A DNA stretch of 15,660 nt from UBA10649 sp037130755 (GCA_037130755.1 JBAXSI010000059.1:1-15660); one strand, 5' to 3'. Counted from the first letter of the stretch, positions 1 through 6,776 are shown. Program-made: numbers and translations. Notes: a model not told the origin generated them from the letters alone.

Positions 1-76
1 CTCTCGTCGCCTTCCCGTCTACCTGGGCTTGCGTCGGCAGACGTGAAAGGCATTGGCAATCAACGGTTATCTGGGG

Positions 77-1036
77 TCAGTCGCCACTGAGGAGCTCGGC
101 GATGCGACGTAGGTCCTCGACGTCCGCGCACTCGATCAGGATCCGACCGCGCGACTTGTTGGTGGCGAAGCCGTCGGCCGCCACCCTCGTGTCGACGCGA
201 TCGGCGAGGCGCGCGGTCACCTCGGCGATGGCGTCGCTGAGTTCAACCGACCGCGGCAGGGTGACCCGCGTGCGACGTGACGTGGAGCGCTTTCGCCCGT
301 CCGCCTCGCCGACGATGATCACCTCCTCGACCATCCGCACGCTCATGCCCTCAGCCACGATGCGGGTGGCCAGTGCGTCCATGGCCTCGGGATCATCCAG
401 CGACAGCAATGCACGGGCGTGGCCCGCGCTGAGCACGCCCGCCGCCACGCGGCGCTGAACATCCGGCGGCAACTTCAGCAGTCGCAGTGTGTTGGAGACT
501 TGAGGCCGGGAGCGACCGATGCGTCGCGCCAACTCGTCCTGGGTGCACCCGAAGTCGCTGAGAAGTTGCTGGTAGGCAGAAGCTTCTTCCAGCGGGTTGA
601 GATTCGCCCGATGGAGGTTCTCCAGCAGGGCGTCGCGCAGCATGGCGTCGTCGTCCGTGTCGCGGATGATCGCGGGGATGGTCGTGAGCCCTGCCTCGCG
701 GCAGGCCCGAAGCCGTCGTTCCCCGGCCACCAGCTCATATCCGGTTTCGGCGCGACGCACGACGATCGGCTGAAGCAGGCCGATCTCACGAATCGAGTAG
801 ACCAGTTCGGCCAGGGCGTCCTCGTCGAAGACGGCTCGCGGCTGGCGGGGGTTCGGGGCAACTGCCTCGATGGGCAGTTCGGCATACGTGGCCGCCACCG
901 CTGCGAGCTCCGGCTCAGCAACCATGTCCGCGACCGATGCCACCGTGTCCGGCGTGGTCGGCGCATCAGGGACCCCGGATGGGATGAGGGCGCCAAGGCC
1001 CTTGCCCAGTCCGCGTTTCGGCGCAGCCGGCGGCAT
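77..1036 (-). CDS. parB: Chromosome partitioning protein ParB
   Basis: ParB binds parS centromere sites near the origin, spreads on DNA as a CTP-dependent clamp and is moved by the ParA ATPase. The 319-aa product begins with the basic GLGKGLGALIP segment that in the family contacts ParA. It has the ParB/Srx CTP-binding domain from about residue 52 to 130 with the GERRLRA box at 105-111, then ENLHRANLNP at 139-148. A helix-turn-helix follows at about 165-187 (TQDELARRIGRSRPQVSNTLRLL), and a C-terminal dimerisation region ends the protein. The ATG is preceded by GGAGG on the minus strand with 4 nt spacing. It lies 48 nt after parA and is last in the left-arm cluster. Its targets are probably the two parS-like sites at 1940-1953 and 2688-2701. 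Length and motifs are normal. Confidence 0.97.
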   Translation of the reverse strand: MPPAAPKRGLGKGLGALIPSGVPDAPTTPDTVASVADMVAEPELAAVAATYAELPIEAVAPNPRQPRAVFDEDALAELVYSIREIGLLQPIVVRRAETGYELVAGERRLRACREAGLTTIPAIIRDTDDDAMLRDALLENLHRANLNPLEEASAYQQLLSDFGCTQDELARRIGRSRPQVSNTLRLLKLPPDVQRRVAAGVLSAGHARALLSLDDPEAMDALATRIVAEGMSVRMVEEVIIVGEADGRKRSTSRRTRVTLPRSVELSDAIAEVTARLADRVDTRVAADGFATNKSRGRILIECADVEDLRRIAELLSGD

Positions 1037-1084
1037 GAATCCTCCGATCGGGGGACAAGTAGTGGATATTTGACTGTTTTGTGG

Positions 1085-1906
1085 CTAAATGTCTGTGGAT
1101 AACTTTGTGGACAGAGCTGTGTGCAGTTCGACGACCTGCATGGCGGCCTCCCGGTAGGCGAGCGCGCCCGGCGATGTTGGGTCGTAGGTGAGCACGGTCT
1201 GCCCGTAGGAGGGTGCCTCGGATACGCGCACCGACCGCGGAATGACGGTCTGGAGCACCTGCTCACCGAAGTGCGTACGCACTTCGTCGGCCACCTGGGA
1301 TGCCAGTCGGGTTCGACCGTCGTACATCGTCAGCAGGATGGCACTGACGACCAGCGTGGGGTTCAGGTGGATGCGCACCATGTCGATGGTGCGCAGCAGT
1401 TGCGACAACCCCTCGAGGGCGTAGTACTCGCATTGGATCGGCAGGAGCACCTCGCGAGCGGCCACGAGACCGTTCAGGGTGAGCAGGCCCAGGCTCGGCG
1501 GGCAGTCGAGGAAGACGTACTCCAGCTCGCGGCCCTGCTCCTCGGCGTACCGGGCGAGGTAGGTCTCCACGGCTCGGGACAGGCGATACTCACGGGCGAC
1601 CTGGGAGACCAGCTCGATCTCGGCTCCGGCGAGGTCGATCGTTGCCGGCGCCGTCCACAGGCCCGGAACATCGGGGCAGGACTGGACGACGTCCGCGATG
1701 CCGAGTTCGCCCGTGAGCACCTCGTAGACGCTGGCCGTGCCCTCGTGGTGGATCGCCCCGAGAGCGGTCGAAGCATTGCCCTGCGGATCCATGTCGATGA
1801 CGAGTACCGAATGGCCCGCCTGCGCGACGGCGGCCGCGATATTGACCGTACTGGTCGTCTTGCCGACGCCGCCCTTCTGGTTGGCCACGGTGATCACTCG
1901 GGTCAT
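1085..1906 (-). CDS. parA: Chromosome partitioning ATPase ParA
   Basis: ParA is a deviant-Walker ATPase that binds nucleoid DNA and drives segregation of ParB-parS complexes. The 273-aa product carries KGGVGKTT at residues 11-18, IDMDPQGN at 37-44 and the Walker B segment VFLDCPPSLGLLTLNG. The ATG at 1906 overlaps the TGA of an upstream 46-aa ORF (ATGA), and no in-frame extension is possible because a stop lies 13 codons upstream. Many actinobacterial ParA proteins known to me carry a longer N-terminal leader containing a VSRET peptide. Here that peptide lies in the separate upstream ORF, in the neighbouring frame. Translation is therefore probably coupled, or a -1 frameshift joins the two. 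The last codons (LSTKLSTDI) contain two DnaA-box-like 9-mers. Confidence 0.97.
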   Translation of the reverse strand: MTRVITVANQKGGVGKTTSTVNIAAAVAQAGHSVLVIDMDPQGNASTALGAIHHEGTASVYEVLTGELGIADVVQSCPDVPGLWTAPATIDLAGAEIELVSQVAREYRLSRAVETYLARYAEEQGRELEYVFLDCPPSLGLLTLNGLVAAREVLLPIQCEYYALEGLSQLLRTIDMVRIHLNPTLVVSAILLTMYDGRTRLASQVADEVRTHFGEQVLQTVIPRSVRVSEAPSYGQTVLTYDPTSPGALAYREAAMQVVELHTALSTKLSTDI

Positions 1907-2043
1907 GGGCGATCCTCGGGCCAGCCCAGATCGGTGGATGTTTCACGGGAAACCTCCCGGACATCCGCCTCATCAGCGACCTGCCGCGCATCCTCGGGCC
2001 AGCCCAGGTCAGCGGCGTTGGCGCTGGTGGGGGACGTGGTCAT
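1903..2043 (-). CDS. Small ORF (46 aa) between rsmG and parA, ParA-leader-like, with duplicated DLGWPED motif
   Basis: The ATG at 2043 opens a 46-aa frame 4 nt after the rsmG stop. Its TGA (1905-1903) overlaps the parA ATG as ATGA. It contains the motif DLGWPED twice, followed by AR in the first copy and RP in the second, 26 codons apart. Between the copies lies VREVSRETST, whose VSRET codons are the parS-like palindrome at 1940-1953. Known ParA proteins of mycobacteria and streptomycetes have a VSRET-containing N-terminal extension. The simplest inference is that this is that extension, split off by a frame change, or a leader peptide that couples rsmG to parA translation. No function is known to me. 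It could also be non-coding DNA kept open by the parS site and repeats. Confidence 0.5.
   Translation of the reverse strand: MTTSPTSANAADLGWPEDARQVADEADVREVSRETSTDLGWPEDRP
1912..2007. repeat. 18-bp direct repeat, two identical copies 78 bp apart
   Basis: ATCCTCGGGCCAGCCCAG occurs at 1912-1929 and again at 1990-2007. The 78-bp offset is 26 codons, so the copies encode the same residues (minus strand, LGWPED) in the small ORF before parA. The parS-like site lies between them. This may be an in-frame segmental duplication or selection on the peptide. Confidence 0.8.
1940..1953. other. parS-like site 1 (ParB-binding centromere)
   Basis: GTTTCACGGGAAAC differs from the actinobacterial and Bacillus parS core GTTTCACGTGAAAC at one central position (T to G). 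It lies between the two LGWPED repeats upstream of parA and encodes VSRET on the minus strand. The nearby parB gene and the identical second site at 2688-2701 support the call. Confidence 0.8.
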
Positions 2044-2047
2044 GGCG

Positions 2048-2704
2048 TCATTCTGCCGCACGGCGCACGGCGTTGATGATCGTGGTGGGCTGCTCCAGGT
2101 AGTCCGCAGCGACCTGCTCGACGGACACCGTCAGAAGCCCTGCTGCTGCAAGAGCGGACGCGGCAGCATCCACCTCCTCCTGTGCGCTGCTGCCCTTCAG
2201 GGCGAGCAGTCGGCCGCCCGGGACGAGCAAGGGAGCGGTCCAGCCGATCAGGCGATCAAGGGGCGCAACGGCACGTGCCGTGACCACATCCACGCCCACC
2301 CAGGCCGGATCCCGCGCAACGTCCTCAGCACGATCCCGACGCACCGTGACGGTCATGCCCAGGTCGAGCTGTTCGACAGCCTCGGACAAGAAGGTGCTCC
2401 GGCGCAGCAGCGGTTCGATGAGCACGACCTTCAGGTCCGGCCGCACGATGGCCCAGACGAGGCCCGGCAGGCCCGCTCCCGAGCCCACGTCGGCCACCGA
2501 CTGATCAGGACCGAGGTAGCCAAGTGCTGGGTCGGCCACCACCGCGCAGTTGAGCAGGTGCCGCTGCCAGAGCCGCGGCACCTCGCGCGGACCGATGAGG
2601 CCGCGGGCGACGCCCACATCGGCCAACAGATCGGCGAAGGCCGAGAGTCGATCCTGATGTGCCGTCAGCCAGTCGGGCAGCGGCGGTGTTTCACGGGAAA
2701 CCAT
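2048..2704 (-). CDS. rsmG: 16S rRNA (guanine-527-N7)-methyltransferase RsmG
   Basis: RsmG (GidB) methylates N7 of G527 in 16S rRNA using S-adenosylmethionine; in many bacteria its loss gives low-level streptomycin resistance. The 218-aa product has the class I methyltransferase fold with the SAM-binding loop VADVGSGAGLPGL at residues 70-82, the acidic strand-2 end LIEP at 95-98 and a following RR. The conserved VTARAVAPL segment follows. The ATG at 2704 starts MVSRETPP, and the VSRET codons form the parS-like site at 2688-2701, so start, protein and centromere site overlap. It follows khpB by 15 nt and precedes the small ORF before parA by 4 nt. Length is normal for the family. Confidence 0.96.
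   Translation of the reverse strand: MVSRETPPLPDWLTAHQDRLSAFADLLADVGVARGLIGPREVPRLWQRHLLNCAVVADPALGYLGPDQSVADVGSGAGLPGLVWAIVRPDLKVVLIEPLLRRSTFLSEAVEQLDLGMTVTVRRDRAEDVARDPAWVGVDVVTARAVAPLDRLIGWTAPLLVPGGRLLALKGSSAQEEVDAAASALAAAGLLTVSVEQVAADYLEQPTTIINAVRRAAE
2688..2701. other. parS-like site 2 (ParB-binding centromere)
   Basis: GTTTCACGGGAAAC, identical to the site at 1940-1953, including the departure from consensus in the same orientation. It overlaps codons 2-6 of rsmG (VSRET). The distance between the two sites is about 750 bp and to the presumed oriC about 4 kb, as expected for parS. Confidence 0.8.
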
Positions 2705-2719
2705 GCATGACCGACAGGG

Positions 2720-3220
2720 TCAGGCGACGGAGATGACCACGTAGCGCTTGGGCTCCTCGCCCTCGGATTCGCTGCGCAGGCCGGCCTCGGCGACGGCATC
2801 GTGCACGACCTTGCGCTCGAACGGCGTCATCGGATTCATCTTGACCGGCTCCGAGGTGCGCTGGGCCTCGGCTACGGCCTCCTGCGCCAACGTCACCAGC
2901 TCGGCACGCCGCGCCGCACGGTGCCCGGCGATGTCGAGCATCAGGCGGGAGCGCTCGCCGGTCTCCCGGGTGGCCGCCAGCCTCGTCAGCTCCTGAAGAG
3001 CGTCGAGGACCTTGCCGTCCTGGCCCACCAGATGCTCAAGCTCGCCCGTGGACACCTCGACGACGGAGACCATCGCCCGGTTGCCCTCGACGTCGATGTC
3101 GATGTCACCATCGAGATCGGCGATGTCGAGCAGGCCCTCGAGATAGTCCGCAGCAGCGTCGCCTTCCTTCTCAAGGAGGGCGGTGCCCTTCAGTTCGGGG
3201 GTCGTTTCTTCCTGGCTCAT
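2720..3220 (-). CDS. khpB: KH/R3H RNA-binding protein KhpB (Jag-like)
   Basis: This is the Jag/KhpB-type RNA-binding protein normally encoded next to yidC; in Gram-positive bacteria it works with KhpA and influences growth and cell division. The 166-aa product has an acidic N-terminus and a KH domain whose loop and following helix are visible at about residues 61-83 (LVGQDGKVLDALQELTRLAA). An R3H domain follows at about 100-166 (MTPFERKVVHDAVAE, ending EPKRYVVIS). The separate Jag-N domain seen in firmicute proteins is absent, which is usual for actinobacterial members. The ATG at 3220 has GGAG 7 nt upstream. It lies between yidC (51 nt upstream) and rsmG. Confidence 0.93.
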   Translation of the reverse strand: MSQEETTPELKGTALLEKEGDAAADYLEGLLDIADLDGDIDIDVEGNRAMVSVVEVSTGELEHLVGQDGKVLDALQELTRLAATRETGERSRLMLDIAGHRAARRAELVTLAQEAVAEAQRTSEPVKMNPMTPFERKVVHDAVAEAGLRSESEGEEPKRYVVISVA

Positions 3221-3271
3221 CTGTGTGCTCCGGTCCGCGGGAAATGGGGGCGGCAGGGCCGCCGGGGGACG

Positions 3272-4219
3272 TTACTTCTTCTTGCGCTGGCTGCGGGACT
3301 GCTTCTTCGGCTGCACTCGGTTGACATTATCCGACGCAGCGTCGGGATCTGGGATGGCCTCGATGGCTGGGCCATTCTTGGCTGCTTCCTTGGCCGCTAT
3401 GCGGGCTTCCTTCGCGGCGTGCGCAGGGGTTCCTGGTTGCGGGTTGTTCCGGATGACCCAGAACTGCTGGCCCATCGACCACAGGTTCGTGGTGAACCAG
3501 TAGATGAGCACGCCGATCGGGAAGTTGATGCCCGAGACGGCGAAGATCAACGGGAAGACGTACAGCAGGATCTTCTGCTGGCGCACCATGGGGTTGTCGG
3601 GCGCGCTGTTCTTGACGATCAACTGGCGCTGGGTGGTGAATGTCGTGATCGTCATGAGGATGATGAGCACCATCGCGAGGATGCGGGTGTTCATCGGGAA
3701 CGGCGTCTGGTCCGCGTGCATGAAAGTCGCGTACAACGGGACGCCGAAGATCGAAGCATCGTGCGCCTGCGGCAGCAGGTCCGCGTAGCGGTCCCACTGG
3801 AACACGCCCTGCGCTGTGTAGGTCGGGTCGTTCGCGTTGTACTGCGCGATGCTCTGCAGAACGCCGAAGAGAGCGAAAAAGATAGGCGCCTGAAGGATAA
3901 TTGGCAGACACGAGGCCAGCGGGTTGGTGCCGGTCTCCTTGTAGAGCTTCATCATCTCCTGCGACTGACGTTCCTTGTCGCCGGCGTACTTCTTCTGGAT
4001 CTCCTTCATCTGCGGCTGGATCAACTGCAGGTTGCGCTGCGAGTTGATCTGCTTGACGAACAGCGGGATGAGCATGATGCGGATGACGATGACCAGGCCC
4101 ACGATGGCGAACGTCCAGGTCCAACCACTCGCCGGATTCATGCCCAGCGTCGTGAAAAGGGCATGGAACTGCACGAGGATCCAGCTGACGCCGATCTTCA
4201 GCCAATCCAGAATGAACAA
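3272..4219 (-). CDS. yidC: Membrane protein insertase YidC
   Basis: YidC/Oxa1 insertase places proteins in the cytoplasmic membrane, alone or with SecYEG. The 315-aa product has an N-terminal hydrophobic segment (about 3-25), a second one (33-55) carrying the conserved groove arginine in VIRIMLIPL (Arg47), and the cytoplasmic hairpin rich in Gln, Lys and Arg (QINSQRNLQLIQPQMKEIQKKY). Further membrane segments include NPLASCLPIILQAPIFFALF and FPIGVLIYWFTTNLWSMGQQF. The tail is very basic, ending in KKK, a feature linked to ribosome contact in Gram-positive homologues. The start is TTG at 4219. It is supported by AGGGAAGG 7 nt upstream and by the fit of FILDWL to family N-termini. yidD ends 13 nt upstream. 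Confidence 0.97.
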   Translation of the reverse strand: MFILDWLKIGVSWILVQFHALFTTLGMNPASGWTWTFAIVGLVIVIRIMLIPLFVKQINSQRNLQLIQPQMKEIQKKYAGDKERQSQEMMKLYKETGTNPLASCLPIILQAPIFFALFGVLQSIAQYNANDPTYTAQGVFQWDRYADLLPQAHDASIFGVPLYATFMHADQTPFPMNTRILAMVLIILMTITTFTTQRQLIVKNSAPDNPMVRQQKILLYVFPLIFAVSGINFPIGVLIYWFTTNLWSMGQQFWVIRNNPQPGTPAHAAKEARIAAKEAAKNGPAIEAIPDPDAASDNVNRVQPKKQSRSQRKKK

Positions 4220-4232
4220 GGTTCAGCCTTCC

Positions 4233-4610
4233 CTAGACGTTCGTGTCCGCGGAGTGGTGGGCACCCATCGTTTCAGATCGTGGTTGGCCCATTCGATCCA
4301 CGTCCGGCAACCAGCGTCCCGCCGGTGGGACGGGGTCGATTCCGCCATCGTTCCACGGATTGCAGCGCAGCAGTCGCCACCCTGTCAGGGCGGTCCCCTT
4401 CAGTGCTCCGTGGACCTTCATGGACTCCAGTCCGTAGGCCGAGCAACTGGGGTGGAAGCGGCAACTGGGCGGCAGCAGCTTGGACAGGGTCAACTGGTAG
4501 CTGCGGATCACGGCGATGAGGATCCAGGTGAGGACGAAGCCGAGAGTGTGGTTCCACACCCAGGCGATGGCGTGCCAGCCGGCCGCCAGCACGCTGCGCA
4601 CGATCGTCAT
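4233..4610 (-). CDS. yidD: Membrane protein insertion efficiency factor YidD
   Basis: YidD is a small membrane-associated protein that helps YidC-dependent insertion. The 125-aa product has an amphipathic to hydrophobic N-terminus (about 5-36) and the family core SYQLTLSKLLPPSCRFHPSC at 37-56, followed by SAYG. The end of the core is GWRLLRCNPWNDGGIDPVP, and three conserved cysteines lie at 50, 56 and 83. The C-terminal tail (about 100-125) is polar and longer than in the shortest homologues. The ATG at 4610 overlaps the rnpA TGA as ATGA, so translation is coupled to rnpA. yidC follows after 13 nt. Confidence 0.96.
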   Translation of the reverse strand: MTIVRSVLAAGWHAIAWVWNHTLGFVLTWILIAVIRSYQLTLSKLLPPSCRFHPSCSAYGLESMKVHGALKGTALTGWRLLRCNPWNDGGIDPVPPAGRWLPDVDRMGQPRSETMGAHHSADTNV

Positions 4611-4942
4611 GAGCGAGCCATGACGGAGTTCAGCCCCACGACGAGGTCGCCGGCAAGCGAAGGACTGGTGTCAGCGCCCCGAAGAGCTCGGACCACCACC
4701 ACGGATCCGCGAGGGACGGTCGGCAGGAGCGGACGGATAGCCGCCCGGATTCGTCGGGCGGCACGATGACGCTGGACCGAACCACCGACGGATTTGCTCA
4801 CGATGACGCCGACGCGTGGCTCATCACCCGTGCGAGCACGGTTCAGGTAGACGACGACGGCGCCCCGGGACGCCTTGGCCCCACGACGGGTGGTGTCTCG
4901 GAAGTCAGCCGCAGTCCGAAGCCGGTTGGCGGCGGGAAGCAC
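4607..4942 (-). CDS. rnpA: Ribonuclease P protein component
   Basis: RnpA is the protein subunit that helps RNase P RNA bind and cleave precursor tRNA 5' leaders. The 111-aa product starts LPAANRLRTAADF and has the KSVGGSVQRHRAARRIR signature at about 50-66, equivalent to the RNR motif of the family. The start is taken as GTG at 4942, 6 nt after the rpmH stop. It gives the expected N-terminus, since family members begin MLP-x-x-x-RL. The gene overlaps yidD by the ATGA junction. Length is normal. Confidence 0.95.
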   Translation of the reverse strand: MLPAANRLRTAADFRDTTRRGAKASRGAVVVYLNRARTGDEPRVGVIVSKSVGGSVQRHRAARRIRAAIRPLLPTVPRGSVVVVRALRGADTSPSLAGDLVVGLNSVMARS

Positions 4943-4948
4943 GAAGCC

Positions 4949-5083
4949 TCAGGCGGACAGCCGTACGCGGCCCTTGGAGCGCCGCGCAGCGAGGATCGAG
5001 CGGCCGGCGCGGGTGCGCATCCGAAGCCGGAACCCATGCGTCTTGGCCCGACGGCGGGTGTTGGGCTGGAAGGTACGCTTCAT
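4949..5083 (-). CDS. rpmH: 50S ribosomal protein L34
   Basis: L34 is a small, very basic protein of the large ribosomal subunit. The frame of 44 codons plus stop starts with ATG at 5083 and reads MKRTFQPNTRRRAKTHGFRL, then a basic helix with RAGRSILAARRSKGRVRLSA. This matches L34 over its full length. CAGGAG lies 7 nt upstream of the ATG. It is the first gene of the left-arm cluster and is followed by rnpA after 6 nt, the usual rpmH-rnpA arrangement. Its promoter is described at 5165-5194. Confidence 0.98.
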   Translation of the reverse strand: MKRTFQPNTRRRAKTHGFRLRMRTRAGRSILAARRSKGRVRLSA

Positions 5084-5164
5084 GGTCTGGCTCCTGGTGG
5101 ACTACGTGCGGGGAAGACTGGTGCGCCCGGCCGAGGGAAGATACCGCGTCAGGGCAACTGCGAA

Positions 5165-5194
5165 AGCCTACGGAACCTGCCGCTTCACGGTCAA
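5165..5194 (-). promoter_or_regulatory. Candidate sigma-A-type promoter of rpmH cluster
   Basis: On the minus strand the -35 hexamer TTGACC (5194-5189) and the -10 hexamer TAGGCT (5170-5165) are separated by 18 bp. Predicted transcription starts near 5158 and leaves a leader of about 75 nt before rpmH. The -35 matches consensus at 5 of 6 positions and the -10 has the TAnnnT pattern. Confidence 0.55.
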
Positions 5195-5241
5195 ACCGGG
5201 GTCCTCGCCACCCCCCGTTTTCCGCAAGCGTCGGCTTCCAC

Positions 5242-5271
5242 TTGTCTCGCTGTGAGCCGTATGACTAAGGT
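5242..5271 (+). promoter_or_regulatory. Candidate dnaA promoter
   Basis: TTGTCT (5242-5247) and TAAGGT (5266-5271) are separated by 18 bp. Predicted start is near 5278, so the transcript would begin just before the DnaA box at 5291-5299. Both hexamers are only moderate matches. Confidence 0.35.
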
Positions 5272-5290
5272 CTCAACGCCGGTCCACACC

Positions 5291-5299
5291 TGTGGATAA
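5291..5299 (-). promoter_or_regulatory. DnaA box in the dnaA leader
   Basis: TGTGGATAA is a perfect 9-bp DnaA box (TTATCCACA on the minus strand), 41 nt before the dnaA ATG. A weaker copy CGGTCCACA at 5280-5288 stands in the opposite orientation, giving a small inverted pair. Binding here would fit DnaA autorepression. Confidence 0.7.
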
Positions 5300-5339
5300 C
5301 GGTGTGGAAATCTTGGAGATGAGAGGGGGATCCTCGCGT

Positions 5340-6776
5340 ATGGACGCCACCACTGATCTCACCGAAGTCTGGGCGACCGCCATCGCCAGCCTGTCCGACG
5401 GCAGCCTCACCCCCCAGCAGCGCGCCTTCGTGATGCTCACCCGGCCACTTGGCCTGGTAGAGGACACCGCCTTGATCGCAGCGCCCAACGAGTTCACCAA
5501 GGACGTCCTGGAGACCCGGCTCCGACCCGTTGTGGTCGAGGCCCTGTCGAACACCCTCGGCCGTGAGATCCGGTTGGCCGTCACGGTCGACCCCTCCATC
5601 GACCCGACCCTCGACGAGGCCACCGACGAGGTCGCTGACGCCACCTACGCCGACGACACCAACACGATGCCCGCGGTCGCCGAGCGGCGTGACGATCCGG
5701 CCCGCCCCGGCACCGGCTCCCCGGGGACCCGGAGCGAGGACGGGCGCCTGAACGACAAGTACACGTTCGAGACCTTCGTCATCGGCTCGAGCAACCGGTT
5801 CGCCCACGCTGCCGCCGTCGCGGTGGCCGAACAGCCGGCCCGCGCATACAACCCGCTATTCATCTACGGCGGCTCCGGCCTGGGCAAGACGCACCTGCTG
5901 CACGCGATCGGGCATTACACCCGCACGCTCTACAAGGGCACCAGAGTTCGATACGTCAGCTCGGAGGAGTTCACCAACGAGTTCATCAACAGTATCCGCG
6001 ACGACAAGGCCGCCAGCTTCCAGCGCCGCTATCGCGAGGTTGACGTCCTCCTCGTCGACGACATCCAGTTCCTTGGCGGAAAAATCCAGACGCAGGAAGA
6101 GTTTTTCCACACCTTCAACACTCTTCACAACGCGAACAAGCAGATCGTCGTCACGTCAGACTTGCCACCCAAGCAGTTGCCGGACTTCGAGGATCGCATG
6201 CGCTCACGCTTCGAGTGGGGCCTCATCACCGACGTCCAGCCACCCGACCTCGAGACCCGTATCGCCATCCTCCGAAAGAAGAGCGTCCAGGAGCGTCTCG
6301 TCGCGCCGCCCGAGGTCCTCGAGTACATCGCCTCGAAGATCTCCAGCAACATCCGTGAGCTCGAGGGTGCGCTGATCCGCGTCACCGCGTTCGCGTCCCT
6401 CAACCGGCAGCCGGTCGACCTGGCCATCACCGAGGTCGTGCTCAAGGACCTCCTGCCCTCCGACACCGGTCCTGAGATCACCGCTGCCCAGATCATGGCC
6501 GCCACCGCCCAGTACTTCGGCGTCACCGTGGATGACCTGTGCGGCTCGAGTCGCTCCCGAGTGCTCGTGACCGCTCGACAGATCGCCATGTATTTGTGCC
6601 GTGAGCTCACCGACCTTTCGCTGCCCAAGATCGGCCAGGCCTTCGGCGGCCGAGACCACACGACGGTGATGCACGCGGACCGCAAGATCCGTCAGTTGAT
6701 GGCCGAGCGGCGCAGCCTGTTCAACCAGGTCACCGACCTCACCAGTCGCATCAAGTCCCAGCCGCGTCCCATGTGA
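5340..6776 (+). CDS. dnaA: Chromosomal replication initiator protein DnaA
   Basis: DnaA is the AAA+ initiator that binds DnaA boxes and opens oriC. From the ATG at 5340 the product has 478 aa. It has domain I (about 1-85, LTEVWATAIASL onward), a short acidic and proline-rich linker (about 86-136), and the AAA+ domain from LNDKYTFETFV. Walker A is GGSGLGKT at 177-184 and Walker B is LLVDD at about 237-241. The DNA-binding domain IV covers about 405-478 with CRELTDLSLPKIGQAFGGRD and TTVMHADRKI. Upstream in-frame starts exist at 5292 (GTG) and 5319 (ATG). I prefer 5340 because MDATTDLTEVW looks like family N-termini, a GAGAGGGGG purine tract lies upstream, and 5292 lies inside a DnaA box. Confidence 0.97.
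   Translation: MDATTDLTEVWATAIASLSDGSLTPQQRAFVMLTRPLGLVEDTALIAAPNEFTKDVLETRLRPVVVEALSNTLGREIRLAVTVDPSIDPTLDEATDEVADATYADDTNTMPAVAERRDDPARPGTGSPGTRSEDGRLNDKYTFETFVIGSSNRFAHAAAVAVAEQPARAYNPLFIYGGSGLGKTHLLHAIGHYTRTLYKGTRVRYVSSEEFTNEFINSIRDDKAASFQRRYREVDVLLVDDIQFLGGKIQTQEEFFHTFNTLHNANKQIVVTSDLPPKQLPDFEDRMRSRFEWGLITDVQPPDLETRIAILRKKSVQERLVAPPEVLEYIASKISSNIRELEGALIRVTAFASLNRQPVDLAITEVVLKDLLPSDTGPEITAAQIMAATAQYFGVTVDDLCGSSRSRVLVTARQIAMYLCRELTDLSLPKIGQAFGGRDHTTVMHADRKIRQLMAERRSLFNQVTDLTSRIKSQPRPM

Noticed and set aside
1..76. Possible gene end or regulatory site left of parB
   Set aside because: The 76 nt are too short; no tRNA, terminator or coding signal could be supported.
1121..2710. A 529-codon open frame on the plus strand opposite parA and rsmG
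   Set aside because: It is antisense to two well-recognised genes, has no family features, and long antisense frames are common in high-GC coding DNA.
2801..4519. A 572-codon open frame on the plus strand opposite khpB, yidC and yidD
   Set aside because: Low-complexity Arg/His/Asp/Leu-rich translation typical of a shadow frame; the minus strand holds three clear genes.
5182..5197. GCTTCACGGTCAAACC, resembling a third parS near the rpmH promoter
   Set aside because: It needs an inserted base at the centre and a further mismatch, which would destroy the palindrome spacing ParB requires.
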